A program made the position numbers and the translations under genes. From Sphingomonadales bacterium EhC05 (lineage in GTDB: Bacteria > Pseudomonadota > Alphaproteobacteria > Sphingomonadales > Sphingomonadaceae): a DNA stretch of 64,000 nt. Positions 1 to 8,971 of the stretch are shown here, piece by piece; the first letter of the stretch is position 1, and each line of letters begins with the position of its first letter. The notes below the pieces were generated by a model that saw only the letters and a program-made list of their open reading frames with translations, did not search any database and was not told the origin of the DNA. The stretch covers positions 124,001-188,000 of the forward strand of contig LXYP01000002.1 of NCBI GenBank assembly GCA_001650955.1. Direction: 5' to 3'.

Positions 1-320
1 GTCGTTAGCACTGTATCAAAACTCGCATCAGCGAACGGCATAGCCTCTCCAATGCCGTCCAATATGTCCATATCGAACCCGCGTGCCGATGCCTCTGACC
101 TCGTATAGTCCAGAAGCTCAACTGAAGGGTCCAAACCCGTCAATTTGGACACCCGTGAACGATCATAAAATTCCAGATTTATACCGCCGCCACAGCCGAG
201 CTCAAGCACCTCACCTGAGGCTTTTGGAACAATCTGACTGCGATCTTTCATCACAGCAGGCTGTGAACACGCGACACGGATCAGCTTTGGAACCGCATAT
301 TTTCCCCATAGATTTGCCAT
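1..320 (-). CDS. Class I SAM-dependent methyltransferase, C-terminus cut by window edge
   Basis: The reading frame enters from the left edge; only the first 106 codons are in the window. It starts at ATG 318-320 with MANLWGKYAVPKL and reaches the SAM-binding motif I, ELGCGGG, about 40 residues in. It then continues through a motif II-like GLDPS and an MPFADASFD stretch typical of Methyltransf_11-type enzymes. The substrate cannot be told. It lies 63 bases downstream of the DUF2807 lipoprotein gene on the same strand, so the two may share a transcript. Methyltransferase fold is sure; function is not. Confidence 0.8.
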   Translation of the reverse strand, partial: MANLWGKYAVPKLIRVACSQPAVMKDRSQIVPKASGEVLELGCGGGINLEFYDRSRVSKLTGLDPSVELLDYTRSEASARGFDMDILDGIGEAMPFADASFDTVLT

Positions 321-383
321 CGCGAATGAAACTGCCACAGCCAAGACAGTTCGCCAAGCGATTTCAGCTAATTGGCGGAGCGA

Positions 384-1130
384 TTAGCCGCAGGTGATGT
401 CGCCAGAACCCATTGCTTTGGACTTGCATTTTGCATCTCCGTGGACGCGGACGTCGCCGGAACCCATGACCTTGGCATTTACTGATCCATCAGACGAAAA
501 TTCGACATTACCGCTGCCTGCGATAGAGATTTTGGCGGTGTCGGCGGTCAAATCCTTGCCACTGATGTCGCCTGATCCGGCGATAGAGACGTCTAGGCTA
601 TCTGCTGAACCTGCCAGGTTCAGGTTCCCGGAACCCGCAATTTTCGAACTGAGCGAAGCAGTCTCCAATTTGGCAACCTTGATATCGCCCGAACCGGCAA
701 TGCTCAACTTGGTCGCTTCAGTGGTCATGGCATCAATGTCCAGATCTCCCGAACCGGCGAGCTTAGCACTTTTCAGCAGAGGGGCGCTGACATACACGGT
801 AGCTTTGCCACTATCGCCCCAGGAAGAGCCGCGATTTTCCCTTCCGATTTTAATTTGACCGTTGCTGATTTTATATCGCAAGCGTCCGACCGCGTCCGAA
901 TCACCCTCGGCGCGGATCGAGAAACTGTCGCTAGTGGTGAAGATTACATTGTCGGGTCCAGCAAGCGTAAGGCCTTCAAACTTGCCGGGATCGCTATCGC
1001 TTGAACCGATTGGCGTACCATCGGAAAAGCTGCTGCTGCTGCCCACAGTGGCTTCACCGACAGCGTTGGCAATCGATCCTTCGCAAGCCGCTAACGCCAA
1101 TAATGGTATCAAAAATACAATCTTCTTCAT
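384..1130 (-). CDS. DUF2807 (GIN domain) lipoprotein with repeated AGSGD motifs
   Basis: A 248-residue exported protein. The N-terminus is a lipoprotein signal with lipobox LALAAC, so residue 16 is the likely lipidated Cys. Residues from about 50 to the end match the DUF2807 'head GIN domain' family, which is predicted to form a beta-helix. At least five regularly spaced IAGSGD/LAGSGD/VMGSGD turns can be read, one per coil. The start is supported by a GAGGAG ribosome binding site 6-7 bases upstream. No enzymatic residues are recognised; members are usually annotated as envelope proteins of unknown role. The methyltransferase follows on the same strand. Confidence 0.85.
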   Translation of the reverse strand: MKKIVFLIPLLALAACEGSIANAVGEATVGSSSSFSDGTPIGSSDSDPGKFEGLTLAGPDNVIFTTSDSFSIRAEGDSDAVGRLRYKISNGQIKIGRENRGSSWGDSGKATVYVSAPLLKSAKLAGSGDLDIDAMTTEATKLSIAGSGDIKVAKLETASLSSKIAGSGNLNLAGSADSLDVSIAGSGDISGKDLTADTAKISIAGSGNVEFSSDGSVNAKVMGSGDVRVHGDAKCKSKAMGSGDITCG

Positions 1131-1219
1131 AAGAAACTCCTCAGCTGTATTGTATATCTAATACAGCAATGTTCAAATCTTGGCAATCGGAAAATTGGTG
1201 CCATTATGCGGTGTGGGTG

Positions 1220-1252
1220 CAAAAAAAGAGCTGCCTCATTTCTGAAGCAGCC
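1220..1252 (-). terminator. Intrinsic terminator after carD
   Basis: Read on the minus strand, CTGCTTCA and TGAGGCAG form an 8-bp stem (one G-T pair) closed by a GAAA tetraloop and followed by CTCTTTTTTT. It sits about 40 bases past the carD stop and separates carD from the DUF2807 gene. Confidence 0.85.
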
Positions 1253-1288
1253 CTTATCAAATTTCGATCAACGCGGATCAGCTTTCGA

Positions 1289-1819
1289 TCAGTCCTCTTT
1301 GACTTCATAATATTGCGGTGCTGCAATATTGAGAATATCAAGAATCTTGGTCAGCGCGGTTGGCTCATCGGTTTCTTCCATGGCTGCCAGTTCGCGGGCC
1401 AAACGACTCGATGCCGCTTCAAAAATCTGACGTTCGGAATAGCTCTGCTCTGGTTGATCATCCGCCCGGAACAAATCACGAGTCACTTCTGCAATCGATA
1501 CCAGATCGCCTGAATTGATTTTTGCTTCATATTCCTGCGCCCGGCGCGACCACATGGACCGCTTAACTTTTGGCTTCGCTTTCAGCGTTTCCATTGCCTC
1601 TTTCAGCGTCTTGTCGGAAGACAATTTCCGCATGCCAACGCCTTCTGCCTTGTTGGTTGGTACCCGCAACGTCATGCGTTCTTTCTCAAACCGCAGCACA
1701 TAAAGTTCGAGCTGCATGCCCGCAATTTCTTCATTCTGCAGTTCGACAACTCGGCCTACGCCGTGTTTCGGATAAACAACATAATCGCCCACATCAAAGG
1801 ACAGCACATTCGCAGCCAT
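1289..1819 (-). CDS. carD: CarD family transcriptional regulator
   Basis: A 176-residue protein starting MAANVLSFDVGDYVVYPKHG, the hallmark N-terminal Tudor-like RNA polymerase interaction domain of CarD/CdnL. The C-terminal helical half (RSMWSRRAQEYEAKI onward) is the DNA-contacting domain. CarD binds the RNA polymerase beta subunit and stabilises open promoter complexes, notably at rRNA promoters. The frame stays open seven codons further upstream, but ATG 1817-1819 has a GAAAGG ribosome binding site at good distance and matches the family start. It is followed by a strong terminator and appears monocistronic. The acidic C-terminal tail is normal for the family. Confidence 0.93.
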   Translation of the reverse strand: MAANVLSFDVGDYVVYPKHGVGRVVELQNEEIAGMQLELYVLRFEKERMTLRVPTNKAEGVGMRKLSSDKTLKEAMETLKAKPKVKRSMWSRRAQEYEAKINSGDLVSIAEVTRDLFRADDQPEQSYSERQIFEAASSRLARELAAMEETDEPTALTKILDILNIAAPQYYEVKED

Positions 1820-2074
1820 AAAAAGCCTTTCTTGATTCAATGAGATTGAACGCTGGATTCGCTCAGATTTTGTAATATTCTGACGAAAAAACCCTTTCGC
1901 CCATATGCTTACTGACCGAACACCACTCCAGGTCCCTGAGTGCTCAGCCGATTAATATCAATCTCTTTAACAGATTCGTCACAAAAAAGCAATTTATCGT
2001 TGCGATACGCAACTGTTACCCATCTCGCTCCCAAAATGAGAAGCCAGTCAGCCCGCTTTATTGATCTTAATGAC

Positions 2075-2413
2075 CTAGTCGCCCTGGCCCGGCTTTTCTG
2101 AGAAATGCGCCTCAAATTTACCTTCGACGCCCTTGAACGCATCCGCATCGGCGGGCGGTTCGCGGCTGACCGTTATGTTCGGCCATTCTTCAGAAAATTT
2201 GGTGTTCACTTCCAGCCATTTTTCGAGACCGTCTTCGGTGTCGGGTAGAATGGCTTCTGCAGGACATTCGGGTTCACAGACGCCGCAATCAATGCATTCA
2301 CTGGGGTTGATAACCAGCATATTGTCGCCTTCGTAAAAGCAATCCACTGGGCATACTTCCACGCAATCCATATATTTGCACTTGATACAGGCTTCGGTCA
2401 CTACATAAGTCAT
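2075..2413 (-). CDS. fdxA: Ferredoxin FdxA (3Fe-4S / 4Fe-4S)
   Basis: A 112-residue small electron carrier. The N-terminal half holds [17 protein letters not shown] and, about 25 residues on, [12 protein letters not shown], the two cluster-binding sets of 7Fe ferredoxins. The C-terminal 45 residues ([16 protein letters not shown] onward) are the typical alphaproteobacterial FdxA extension. A GGGAG motif lies about 11 bases before the ATG. fdxA beside carD is a common arrangement in alphaproteobacteria. The redox partner cannot be told from the window. The roughly 255 bases between this gene and carD hold no gene I can support. Confidence 0.95.
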   Translation of the reverse strand: MTYVVTEACIKCKYMDCVEVCPVDCFYEGDNMLVINPSECIDCGVCEPECPAEAILPDTEDGLEKWLEVNTKFSEEWPNITVSREPPADADAFKGVEGKFEAHFSEKPGQGD

Positions 2414-2516
2414 CTGGCGTTGAACTCCCTTAAACCAGACCGCTATGAACGCGGCATAGTAACCTGCTATTGCCCAAATTTCACGGCGTCAACCGTTGGT
2501 TTCCATCCCTAATCCA

Positions 2517-2816
2517 TTAGCCAGTCTGAAGAATTTCATAACACCTTTCCGCCATCGGCGCCCCGCCTCTCGTATCCGGGAGATGAAGGATGCGGATAAC
2601 ACGGATTTCGCGTCCATGCGGAATCGTGACAATGTCGCCTTGGCGGATGATCGCATGGGCCCGCACAATTCGCCGCCCATTCAGGCGTATATGGCCTTTT
2701 TCCGCCAGTCTTTTAGCAATTGCCCGGCTATGGCAAAATCGCAGAAACCACAAAAGCTTGTCAATTCTGAGTCCCTGTTTGCCGATTTGTGCACGTCCGC
2801 TCCGCTTCCCGTTCAA
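2517..2816 (-). CDS. S4-domain RNA-binding protein (Hsp15-like)
   Basis: A 99-residue basic protein with an S4 RNA-binding fold: RIDKLLWFLRFCHSR near residue 18, then GHIRLNGRR and GDIVTI. This resembles heat-shock protein 15 (HslR), which binds stalled 50S subunits carrying peptidyl-tRNA. The start codon is TTG at 2814-2816. An AGGA sequence overlapping the TAG stop of the upstream helicase gene sits seven bases before it, so translation is probably coupled to the helicase. Length matches the small S4 family. The exact RNA target is inferred only from the family. Confidence 0.85.
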   Translation of the reverse strand: MNGKRSGRAQIGKQGLRIDKLLWFLRFCHSRAIAKRLAEKGHIRLNGRRIVRAHAIIRQGDIVTIPHGREIRVIRILHLPDTRGGAPMAERCYEILQTG

Positions 2817-2825
2817 GCCTGCATC

Positions 2826-5603
2826 CTATTTTTTCATACTCTCTTTCAGCGCAGCCAACTCGGCAAAGGCACCTCCCGCAGTCGCCAAGACTGGCTCGGG
2901 CTTGCGCACCGCCGGATTTTGCCGCGCCTTGGGTTTACCACCCGCTTTCTTGCCGCTATTCTTATGTTGGTGGTCCCGTTTGGGCCGCCCCATGCCTTTC
3001 CAGCGCCAATAAGTTGCCGGAGTTTCGGCGTCGGGCTCCGATGTTTTCGATTCATCTGATTCGGCTTTGGGATCTGCGACCGCAGCCGGCGCAAGTTCCG
3101 GTGCCACTTCTTCGGCTGAACTGACCGTCTGGGAGGGCTTGCTCTCGACTTCAGGATCCGCCGCTGTCGCCTTAGCGACCGCCGGCTTATCCTGGGTTTT
3201 TTCAAACCCGGCCATCCGCAACAAAGATTCATGAACTTCCGTGGACAGCCCCAATGACGTCGCCAGCGCGGTTTCAATCGCAAAAATATCACCTTGTTTT
3301 CGGGCCTCATGGGCCTGTTTGATCAAGCGTTCCGCCATATCGACACGGACATATTCAGAACCCGTTTTGCGAAACCCCAAATGACCAGCCAGCTCGGGTG
3401 TGGCAAAATCCCATTGCTTGAGATGCACCGCATTGTCCGGGGTCAACTTGACCATCGGCTCCTCATTCAAGGCCGCAAACAATGCTGTACGCCACAATAC
3501 CGCGCCCGGTTTCATCAGCGCATGATGAAATATGTCCAAAGCGCCAAAAACCAGCCCTGCCCGCCGCGCATGGCCGCGCATATCATTGTCGAGACCACGC
3601 ACTGCATCATTGATATTGCGCCGTTCGACGATGCCACCCGCTTCGACAATCTGGGCAAACAGCGCGCGTACGGTCGGCGGAGTATCCGCAGCATTGGCCA
3701 GCGCATCGATCTTAATCAGCCCTTCAAGATTCTTCGCCTTCATCGCCACGACCCAAGCTGCCACCCGGTCTTGCACTTTCTTCAGATTATCGGACGACAA
3801 TTCCTTCACCGACCGATCCAGCTTGATTTCCGGATTGAGCAGGTTTTTGCCCTTCGTCAGGATGGCCAGCTTCTCATCTCCCCAAAGGATCGAGGGCTGC
3901 CCGGCTTCATCAGCCGTCAGGGAAAGTACGCTATCTGGAGCTTTGGCCAGTGCATCTGCATTTTTCGTCATCGTCTGTCCTAAATATCTTTCTGCTGCCG
4001 CAAGCAGCATTTTTCGATCTTCTCTGCGGCTATCGGATGGGACAACAAATTGGAAGCCTTTCAGCGTACCAATCTCCAATCCTTCAACCAACACCGCGCC
4101 ATCGCTCTCGATGACCACATCTTGCCGCAAGCTATCTTTCAATAGACCGCGCATCAGAACGCGGGTGCGTTTATCGACGAACCGTTGGGTTAACTGGTTG
4201 TGCATCGCGTCGCTCAAACGTCGTTCCAGCGCCCGGGTGCGCTCAATCATCGCTTCCGGCTGCTCGGACCAACGGGCTTTTTGCGCGATATAGCTCCAGC
4301 TCCGTGCGGCGGCGATTCGCGCAGCCAGAGTGGCGATGTCGCCTTGAACATTATCCAGCCGGGATATTTCCTGGGCCATACGTGCATGGGGAATTTTGCC
4401 GGCGGAGCCCGCAAGATAGTTCCATAGAGACCCGACAAACCGAGCTTGGTGGTCGGCTCCGACTTTTCGAAAATCCGGAATCGATGCAACTTCCCAGAGC
4501 AAGCGCACCCGGTCCCGCGACGTCGCCAGCGATGTCACCGCTGGATCTTTCGCCAATCGCTTCAACACCGCTAGGTCAACCGCCTCCGGCGCAGCCTGCA
4601 ACATCCGGACTCCAGGCTTTTCTTCCAGCGAATGAATAAGGCCTGCGACATTTTCTAAGCTCGGCTCCGGATTCCGCCAGTAAAGCCATTCGAGCTTGGG
4701 GAAACGATGCTCTTCAAGATTTTCGACCTCTTCGGCTTGCAGCTCGTCCGCCGATGTCAGACCTGAGAGCACGCCAAAGCTGCCATCTTTCTGATGCCGT
4801 CCCGCGCGGCCGGCAATCTGTCCAATTTCCGACAGGGTCAGCCGCCGCCGTCGGCGGCCATCAAATTTTCGCAAGGCCGCGAAGGCAACGTGAGACACAT
4901 CGAGATTCAATCCCATGCCGATGGCGTCGGTCGCGACAAGAAAATCCACCTCACCGTCCTGGTACATTTTGACTTGGGCATTGCGGGTCTGGGGAGACAG
5001 CGACCCCATCACGATGGCCGCTCCGCCATGTTGACGGCGCAGCATCTCGGCAATCGCATATACTTCCTCGACCGAGAATGCGACAATCGCAGAGCGCCGA
5101 GGCAAGCGAGACAATTTGCGTGGTCCGGCATAGCTCAAGGTCGAAAAGCGTGGACGGGTCACAATATCGGCGTCGGGCAAAAGCCTCTCGATCAAGGGCC
5201 GGAGACTTTCCGAACCCAGGATCATCGTCTCGTCCCGACCGCGGATATTCAACATGCGGTCGGTAAAAATATGACCGCGCTCCGGGTCGATACCGAGCTG
5301 CGCCTCATCGATCGCGACAAAGGCAAAATCCTTTTCCATCGGCATCGCCTCAGCCGTGCAAAGATACCATTGTGCCTGGGCAGGAATGATTTTCTCTTCC
5401 CCGGTGACCAGCGCGACCCGGTTCGCACCTTTCAGTTTGACCACACGGTCATAAACCTCCCGCGCGAGCAAACGCAGCGGGAAACCGATCATCCCGCTGG
5501 AATGGGCGCACATGCGCTCAATCGCGAGATGGGTTTTTCCGGTATTGGTCGGGCCAAGAACAGCGACGAGATTGGATGAGGAGGAAAGCGACATTGCCAG
5601 CAC
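2826..5603 (-). CDS. Suv3/SUPV3L1-type ATP-dependent RNA helicase
   Basis: A 925-residue superfamily 2 helicase. Walker A is GPTNTGKTH around residues 17-25, with a DEAQ box at 99-102, then SEIGQIAGRAGR (motif VI) near residue 260. GPTNTGKT together with DEAQ marks the Suv3 family, whose mitochondrial member unwinds RNA for the degradosome. The C-terminal third is Lys/Ala/Pro-rich and low in complexity (GKKAGGKPKARQ), likely a disordered RNA-binding tail. The listed start is GTG; an ATG three codons in (5592-5594) is equally plausible. It overlaps in regulation with the S4 protein downstream, suggesting an RNA quality-control pair. RNA rather than DNA as substrate is inferred from the family. 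Confidence 0.88.
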   Translation of the reverse strand: MLAMSLSSSSNLVAVLGPTNTGKTHLAIERMCAHSSGMIGFPLRLLAREVYDRVVKLKGANRVALVTGEEKIIPAQAQWYLCTAEAMPMEKDFAFVAIDEAQLGIDPERGHIFTDRMLNIRGRDETMILGSESLRPLIERLLPDADIVTRPRFSTLSYAGPRKLSRLPRRSAIVAFSVEEVYAIAEMLRRQHGGAAIVMGSLSPQTRNAQVKMYQDGEVDFLVATDAIGMGLNLDVSHVAFAALRKFDGRRRRRLTLSEIGQIAGRAGRHQKDGSFGVLSGLTSADELQAEEVENLEEHRFPKLEWLYWRNPEPSLENVAGLIHSLEEKPGVRMLQAAPEAVDLAVLKRLAKDPAVTSLATSRDRVRLLWEVASIPDFRKVGADHQARFVGSLWNYLAGSAGKIPHARMAQEISRLDNVQGDIATLAARIAAARSWSYIAQKARWSEQPEAMIERTRALERRLSDAMHNQLTQRFVDKRTRVLMRGLLKDSLRQDVVIESDGAVLVEGLEIGTLKGFQFVVPSDSRREDRKMLLAAAERYLGQTMTKNADALAKAPDSVLSLTADEAGQPSILWGDEKLAILTKGKNLLNPEIKLDRSVKELSSDNLKKVQDRVAAWVVAMKAKNLEGLIKIDALANAADTPPTVRALFAQIVEAGGIVERRNINDAVRGLDNDMRGHARRAGLVFGALDIFHHALMKPGAVLWRTALFAALNEEPMVKLTPDNAVHLKQWDFATPELAGHLGFRKTGSEYVRVDMAERLIKQAHEARKQGDIFAIETALATSLGLSTEVHESLLRMAGFEKTQDKPAVAKATAADPEVESKPSQTVSSAEEVAPELAPAAVADPKAESDESKTSEPDAETPATYWRWKGMGRPKRDHQHKNSGKKAGGKPKARQNPAVRKPEPVLATAGGAFAELAALKESMKK

Positions 5604-5795
5604 AACAGCCTATTGACGCGCCGCAAGCAAGCGAGATCGTTAAAAACTACATCTGTAGACCAGATAGCCGTCATTTTACACGTTTCACCGCACGAAAGCG
5701 GGACAGAGCGGTAACTTAATTTGACATTAACTATCTTCCTGCACAGAGAATGGAGAAGCGAGTGGTGCAAATTTATTTTGTTGCATCATCATGGG

Positions 5796-7367
5796 GTGCG
5801 TTTGTTCAAAAGTATCGACAATATCGCCATTGAAGGTCCAGGAGCTGCAGCAATTGCGGCAGATGCTCCGCTGCCCGATTTGGGACACGGACGAACATGG
5901 CGCGAATATTATGAGCACTGGTTCGATCGGCTCTCAGAAGTCGACTGGGTCCCTGATCTGGGGATGGATATCGGCAGTCTCTCCTGGTTCAGAGGATTGG
6001 CATCGCTCGGCCTGCTTTGTAGCGTGGCATTAAGCTGTTTACCGAATTTCGGTCCTATCGAAGGCCATCGCACTGACCCGCTGACTGGGCATCGCGCTGA
6101 CCAAGCTCGTTCGCAAATGATCGCACCTCTAGCCTATGGTTCGGATACCGGCGTGCGCATGGCGGCAACTGACGCAGTTCGGTCATTGGCTGAAAGCCCC
6201 GAACGTCCATCTATCGCATTGGTCGCCACCTTGGGCCGCGGCGACAGTCTGCGACGCCTCTTGCAGCGCGCTGGCGTCGCAAATGGTGAGGCAAAGGAAG
6301 TAGATGGACTGATTGCAGGGACATTGTCGGCCCGAGACATCAAACCCGGGACCAAATTTGAAGTCATTCTGGGCCGTCGGCCGGAAAAGAACATGGCACG
6401 GCCACTTGATCAACTTGCATTTCGCGCACGGTTTGACCTGAGTCTGGAAGTGCAACGAGACGGTGACCGGCTGAAGCTCATTCGCAAGCCAATTTTGGTT
6501 GATGATACTCCCTTGCGGATCACCGGTATTGTCGGCTCCAGCCTCTACCGATCGGCCAGAGCTGCTGGTGCTCCGGCCAGTGCGGTGCAAAAATATCTGC
6601 AGATAATTGGCAAGAAAATGTCAATTTCTCGAGATATCCGCAGCACGGATGAATTTGATATCATTCTATCCTATCGTCGTGCCGAAACTGGTGAAGTGGA
6701 AGTCGGCGATCTGATTTATGCGGGTCTGGATCGAAGCGGCAAACCAAAGGCACAGATGCTCAGTTGGAAAACTGGCGGCCGGTCCCACTGGTTTGAGGCA
6801 TCTGGCGTCGGCCAATCAAGCGGCGTTTTGGCTCGCCCAACAGGTGGCCGGATCACATCCGGTTACGGCATGCGACGACATCCTATTCTCCGTTACAAGC
6901 GGATGCACAGTGGGTTGGATTTCGGCGGCGGCTATGGTGCACCCATATATGCTGTAACGGATGGCCGTGTGATTTTTTCGGGCCGTAAGGGCGGACTTGG
7001 CAAATTTGTCAAAATTCAGCACCGGGGTGGCCTTGCCTCCGGCTACGCGCATATGAGCCGCATTGCAGTCAGCAATGGCCGTACCGTCCGCAAGGGCCAG
7101 ATCATTGGTTATATCGGTTCGACCGGCCTCTCAACTGGGCCGCATTTACATTATGAATTATATCGCCGCGGACGAGCGATAAATCCGCGTTCCGTCAAAT
7201 TTGTTGAACGCGCCCAACTGGGCGGACGCGAACTGCGACGGTTCAAGAGTGAATTACAGCGGCTGAAACAGGTCAAACCGGGCGCTGCACTGGGCGCGCT
7301 GAAAAGTGCGTCGAGTGCAAATCCAGATCGAGAAATCAACCGGCTCAACAAGCCGCTGAAAAGCTAG
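5796..7367 (+). CDS. M23 family metallopeptidase (cell wall LytM-type)
   Basis: A 523-residue envelope peptidase. One predicted membrane segment (SLGLLCSVALSCL, about residues 70-85) anchors a periplasmic part. The C-terminal LytM domain shows SGYGMRRHPI, HSGLDFG (zinc ligands H371 and D375), GYAHM (H419) and GPHLHYE (H450/H452), so the catalytic set is complete. The middle region (SSLYRSARAAGAP) is the conserved sphingomonad regulatory domain. The start is uncertain: GTG 5796 fits the family N-terminus, while the frame is open to a TTG at 5721 that falls inside a TTGACA -35-like box and is therefore unlikely. It probably cleaves peptidoglycan cross-bridges or activates amidases. Confidence 0.87.
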   Translation: MRLFKSIDNIAIEGPGAAAIAADAPLPDLGHGRTWREYYEHWFDRLSEVDWVPDLGMDIGSLSWFRGLASLGLLCSVALSCLPNFGPIEGHRTDPLTGHRADQARSQMIAPLAYGSDTGVRMAATDAVRSLAESPERPSIALVATLGRGDSLRRLLQRAGVANGEAKEVDGLIAGTLSARDIKPGTKFEVILGRRPEKNMARPLDQLAFRARFDLSLEVQRDGDRLKLIRKPILVDDTPLRITGIVGSSLYRSARAAGAPASAVQKYLQIIGKKMSISRDIRSTDEFDIILSYRRAETGEVEVGDLIYAGLDRSGKPKAQMLSWKTGGRSHWFEASGVGQSSGVLARPTGGRITSGYGMRRHPILRYKRMHSGLDFGGGYGAPIYAVTDGRVIFSGRKGGLGKFVKIQHRGGLASGYAHMSRIAVSNGRTVRKGQIIGYIGSTGLSTGPHLHYELYRRGRAINPRSVKFVERAQLGGRELRRFKSELQRLKQVKPGAALGALKSASSANPDREINRLNKPLKS

Positions 7368-7427
7368 ACGCGGCTGCATCACAACAGAAGAGTTGAGCGC
7401 GGAGTAAGGCTGGTATAAGCCAAGCAG

Positions 7428-8429
7428 ATGACCAAAAATGCTCAATATCCTGCCACGCGACTGCGACGATCTCGGACCTTTCAATGGAGCCGGGACATGG
7501 TGCGCGAAAATCAACTGTCGTCAACCGATCTAATCTGGCCGCTGTTCATCATCGACGGCCAAGGCGAAGAGGAACCGATCGGAAGCCTGCCTGGCGTATC
7601 CCGCTGGTCTGTCGACGGTATTGTAACGCGCGCACGAGAAGCTCGAGATCTCGGGATACCGTGCGTTGCGCTATTTCCGAACACACCTCCAGAAAAGCGC
7701 AGCGATGACGGTGCGGAGGCGTTAAACCCAAATAATCTGATGTGCCGTGCGACCAAAGCAATCAAAGATGCGCTGGGCGATGATATGGGCGTGCTCACCG
7801 ACGTCGCGCTTGATCCTTACACGTCGCACGGACAAGACGGCCTGCTCGACGATCTTGGCTATGTTACCAACGACCGGACATTGGAAGTCCTGACCAAGCA
7901 AGCACTCAATCAGGCCAATGCTGGAGCAGATGTCATCGCGCCATCTGACATGATGGACGGGCGGGTGAGTGCGATTCGCAATGTGCTAGAACTCGCGCAT
8001 CATCACAATGTCCAGATCATGGCTTATGCTGCCAAATATGCGAGTGCCTTTTACGGTCCTTTTCGCGATGCGGTCGGATCTGGTGGACGATTGACGGGCG
8101 ATAAGAAAACCTATCAGATGGACCCCGCCAACAGTGACGAAGCGATTCGTGAGATCGCCTTCGATATTGCCGAGGGTGCGGACAGTATCATGGTAAAACC
8201 CGGACTGGCATATCTCGATATCATCTATCGGGCAAAATCGGAATTTAACATCCCTGTTTTCGCCTATCAGGTATCTGGCGAATATGCGCTCGTCAAAGCC
8301 GGGGCCGCCGCAGGCGTTGGTGATCATGACGCGCTGATGATGGAAAAACTCATCGCGTTCAAACGTGCGGGATGTTCCGGCATTCTGACCTATTTTGCAG
8401 CCGATGCGGCGCGTTTGCTGCGAAAATAG
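7428..8429 (+). CDS. hemB: Porphobilinogen synthase (delta-aminolevulinic acid dehydratase)
   Basis: A 333-residue enzyme that condenses two 5-aminolevulinate molecules to porphobilinogen in haem synthesis. The Schiff-base lysines are K203 (YAAKYASAFYGPFR) and K257 (SIMVKPG). The metal region reads DVALDPYTSHGQDG, without the cysteine triad of zinc enzymes, so this is the magnesium-dependent type usual in alphaproteobacteria. Length is standard. The stop overlaps the start of the next GNAT gene by one base, so hemB heads a short operon with the GNAT and the gamma-carbonic-anhydrase-like gene. Confidence 0.97.
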   Translation: MTKNAQYPATRLRRSRTFQWSRDMVRENQLSSTDLIWPLFIIDGQGEEEPIGSLPGVSRWSVDGIVTRAREARDLGIPCVALFPNTPPEKRSDDGAEALNPNNLMCRATKAIKDALGDDMGVLTDVALDPYTSHGQDGLLDDLGYVTNDRTLEVLTKQALNQANAGADVIAPSDMMDGRVSAIRNVLELAHHHNVQIMAYAAKYASAFYGPFRDAVGSGGRLTGDKKTYQMDPANSDEAIREIAFDIAEGADSIMVKPGLAYLDIIYRAKSEFNIPVFAYQVSGEYALVKAGAAAGVGDHDALMMEKLIAFKRAGCSGILTYFAADAARLLRK

Positions 8430-8971
8430 TGAATTTTCAGATAGAAACTGATCGACTGATCATGCGTGATTGGCGGCAAGATGATCTCGATGCTTTCCAC
8501 GCGATCAATAGTGACCCCAAGGTCAGAGCGACTTTGGGACCTATCATGACGCGGGAAGAAGTCGCGGACCTGATTGTCCGAATGCGGGGGCTTCAGGAAA
8601 AATATGGCTATTGCTTCTGGGCGCTGGTCCGGAAATCGGACGATCAGCTGATCGGCTGGTGTGGAATGATCCGCGGTGCGCCTGATGTTCCAGTTGCCGA
8701 CAAGCTCGAAATCGGCTGGCGCTTGGCATCCGAAACCTGGGGCAATGGATATATAACCGAGGCCGCCCGAAAATGCATAAAATGGGCATCCGTCCAGTTT
8801 CCCGGCGAAAATATTTGGGCGATCACCAGCGCAAATAACCGCCGTAGCAGAGCCGTGATGGAGCGCTTGAACATGACATATCTGCCCGATATGGACTTTG
8901 ACCATCCCAGTGTTGATCCTGAAAGTAAGCTGCTACGCCACGTCACCTATTGTACAGAAAGATCCAAATGA
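8429..8971 (+). CDS. GNAT family N-acetyltransferase (RimJ/RimL-like)
   Basis: A 180-residue acetyltransferase of the Acetyltransf_3 type: IETDRLIMRDWRQDD at the start, EIGWRLASETWGNGYITEA (acetyl-CoA loop) near residue 95, then ENIWAITSANNRRSRAVMERL. The start is taken as GTG 8429-8431, which shares its first base with the hemB stop and keeps the first beta strand; no strong ribosome binding site is visible, so coupling is likely. The substrate is unknown; relatives acetylate ribosomal protein N-termini or small molecules. The gene overlaps the next by four bases. Confidence 0.85.
   Translation: MNFQIETDRLIMRDWRQDDLDAFHAINSDPKVRATLGPIMTREEVADLIVRMRGLQEKYGYCFWALVRKSDDQLIGWCGMIRGAPDVPVADKLEIGWRLASETWGNGYITEAARKCIKWASVQFPGENIWAITSANNRRSRAVMERLNMTYLPDMDFDHPSVDPESKLLRHVTYCTERSK

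Noticed and set aside
1909-2148. Minus-strand reading frame of 79 codons between fdxA and carD
   Set aside because: Its N-terminal third overlaps the fdxA coding end, it has no ribosome binding site, and the sequence resembles no family.
5721-5795. TTG start giving 25 more residues to the M23 peptidase
   Set aside because: The TTG is part of a TTGACA promoter-like box and the extra residues do not fit the family start.
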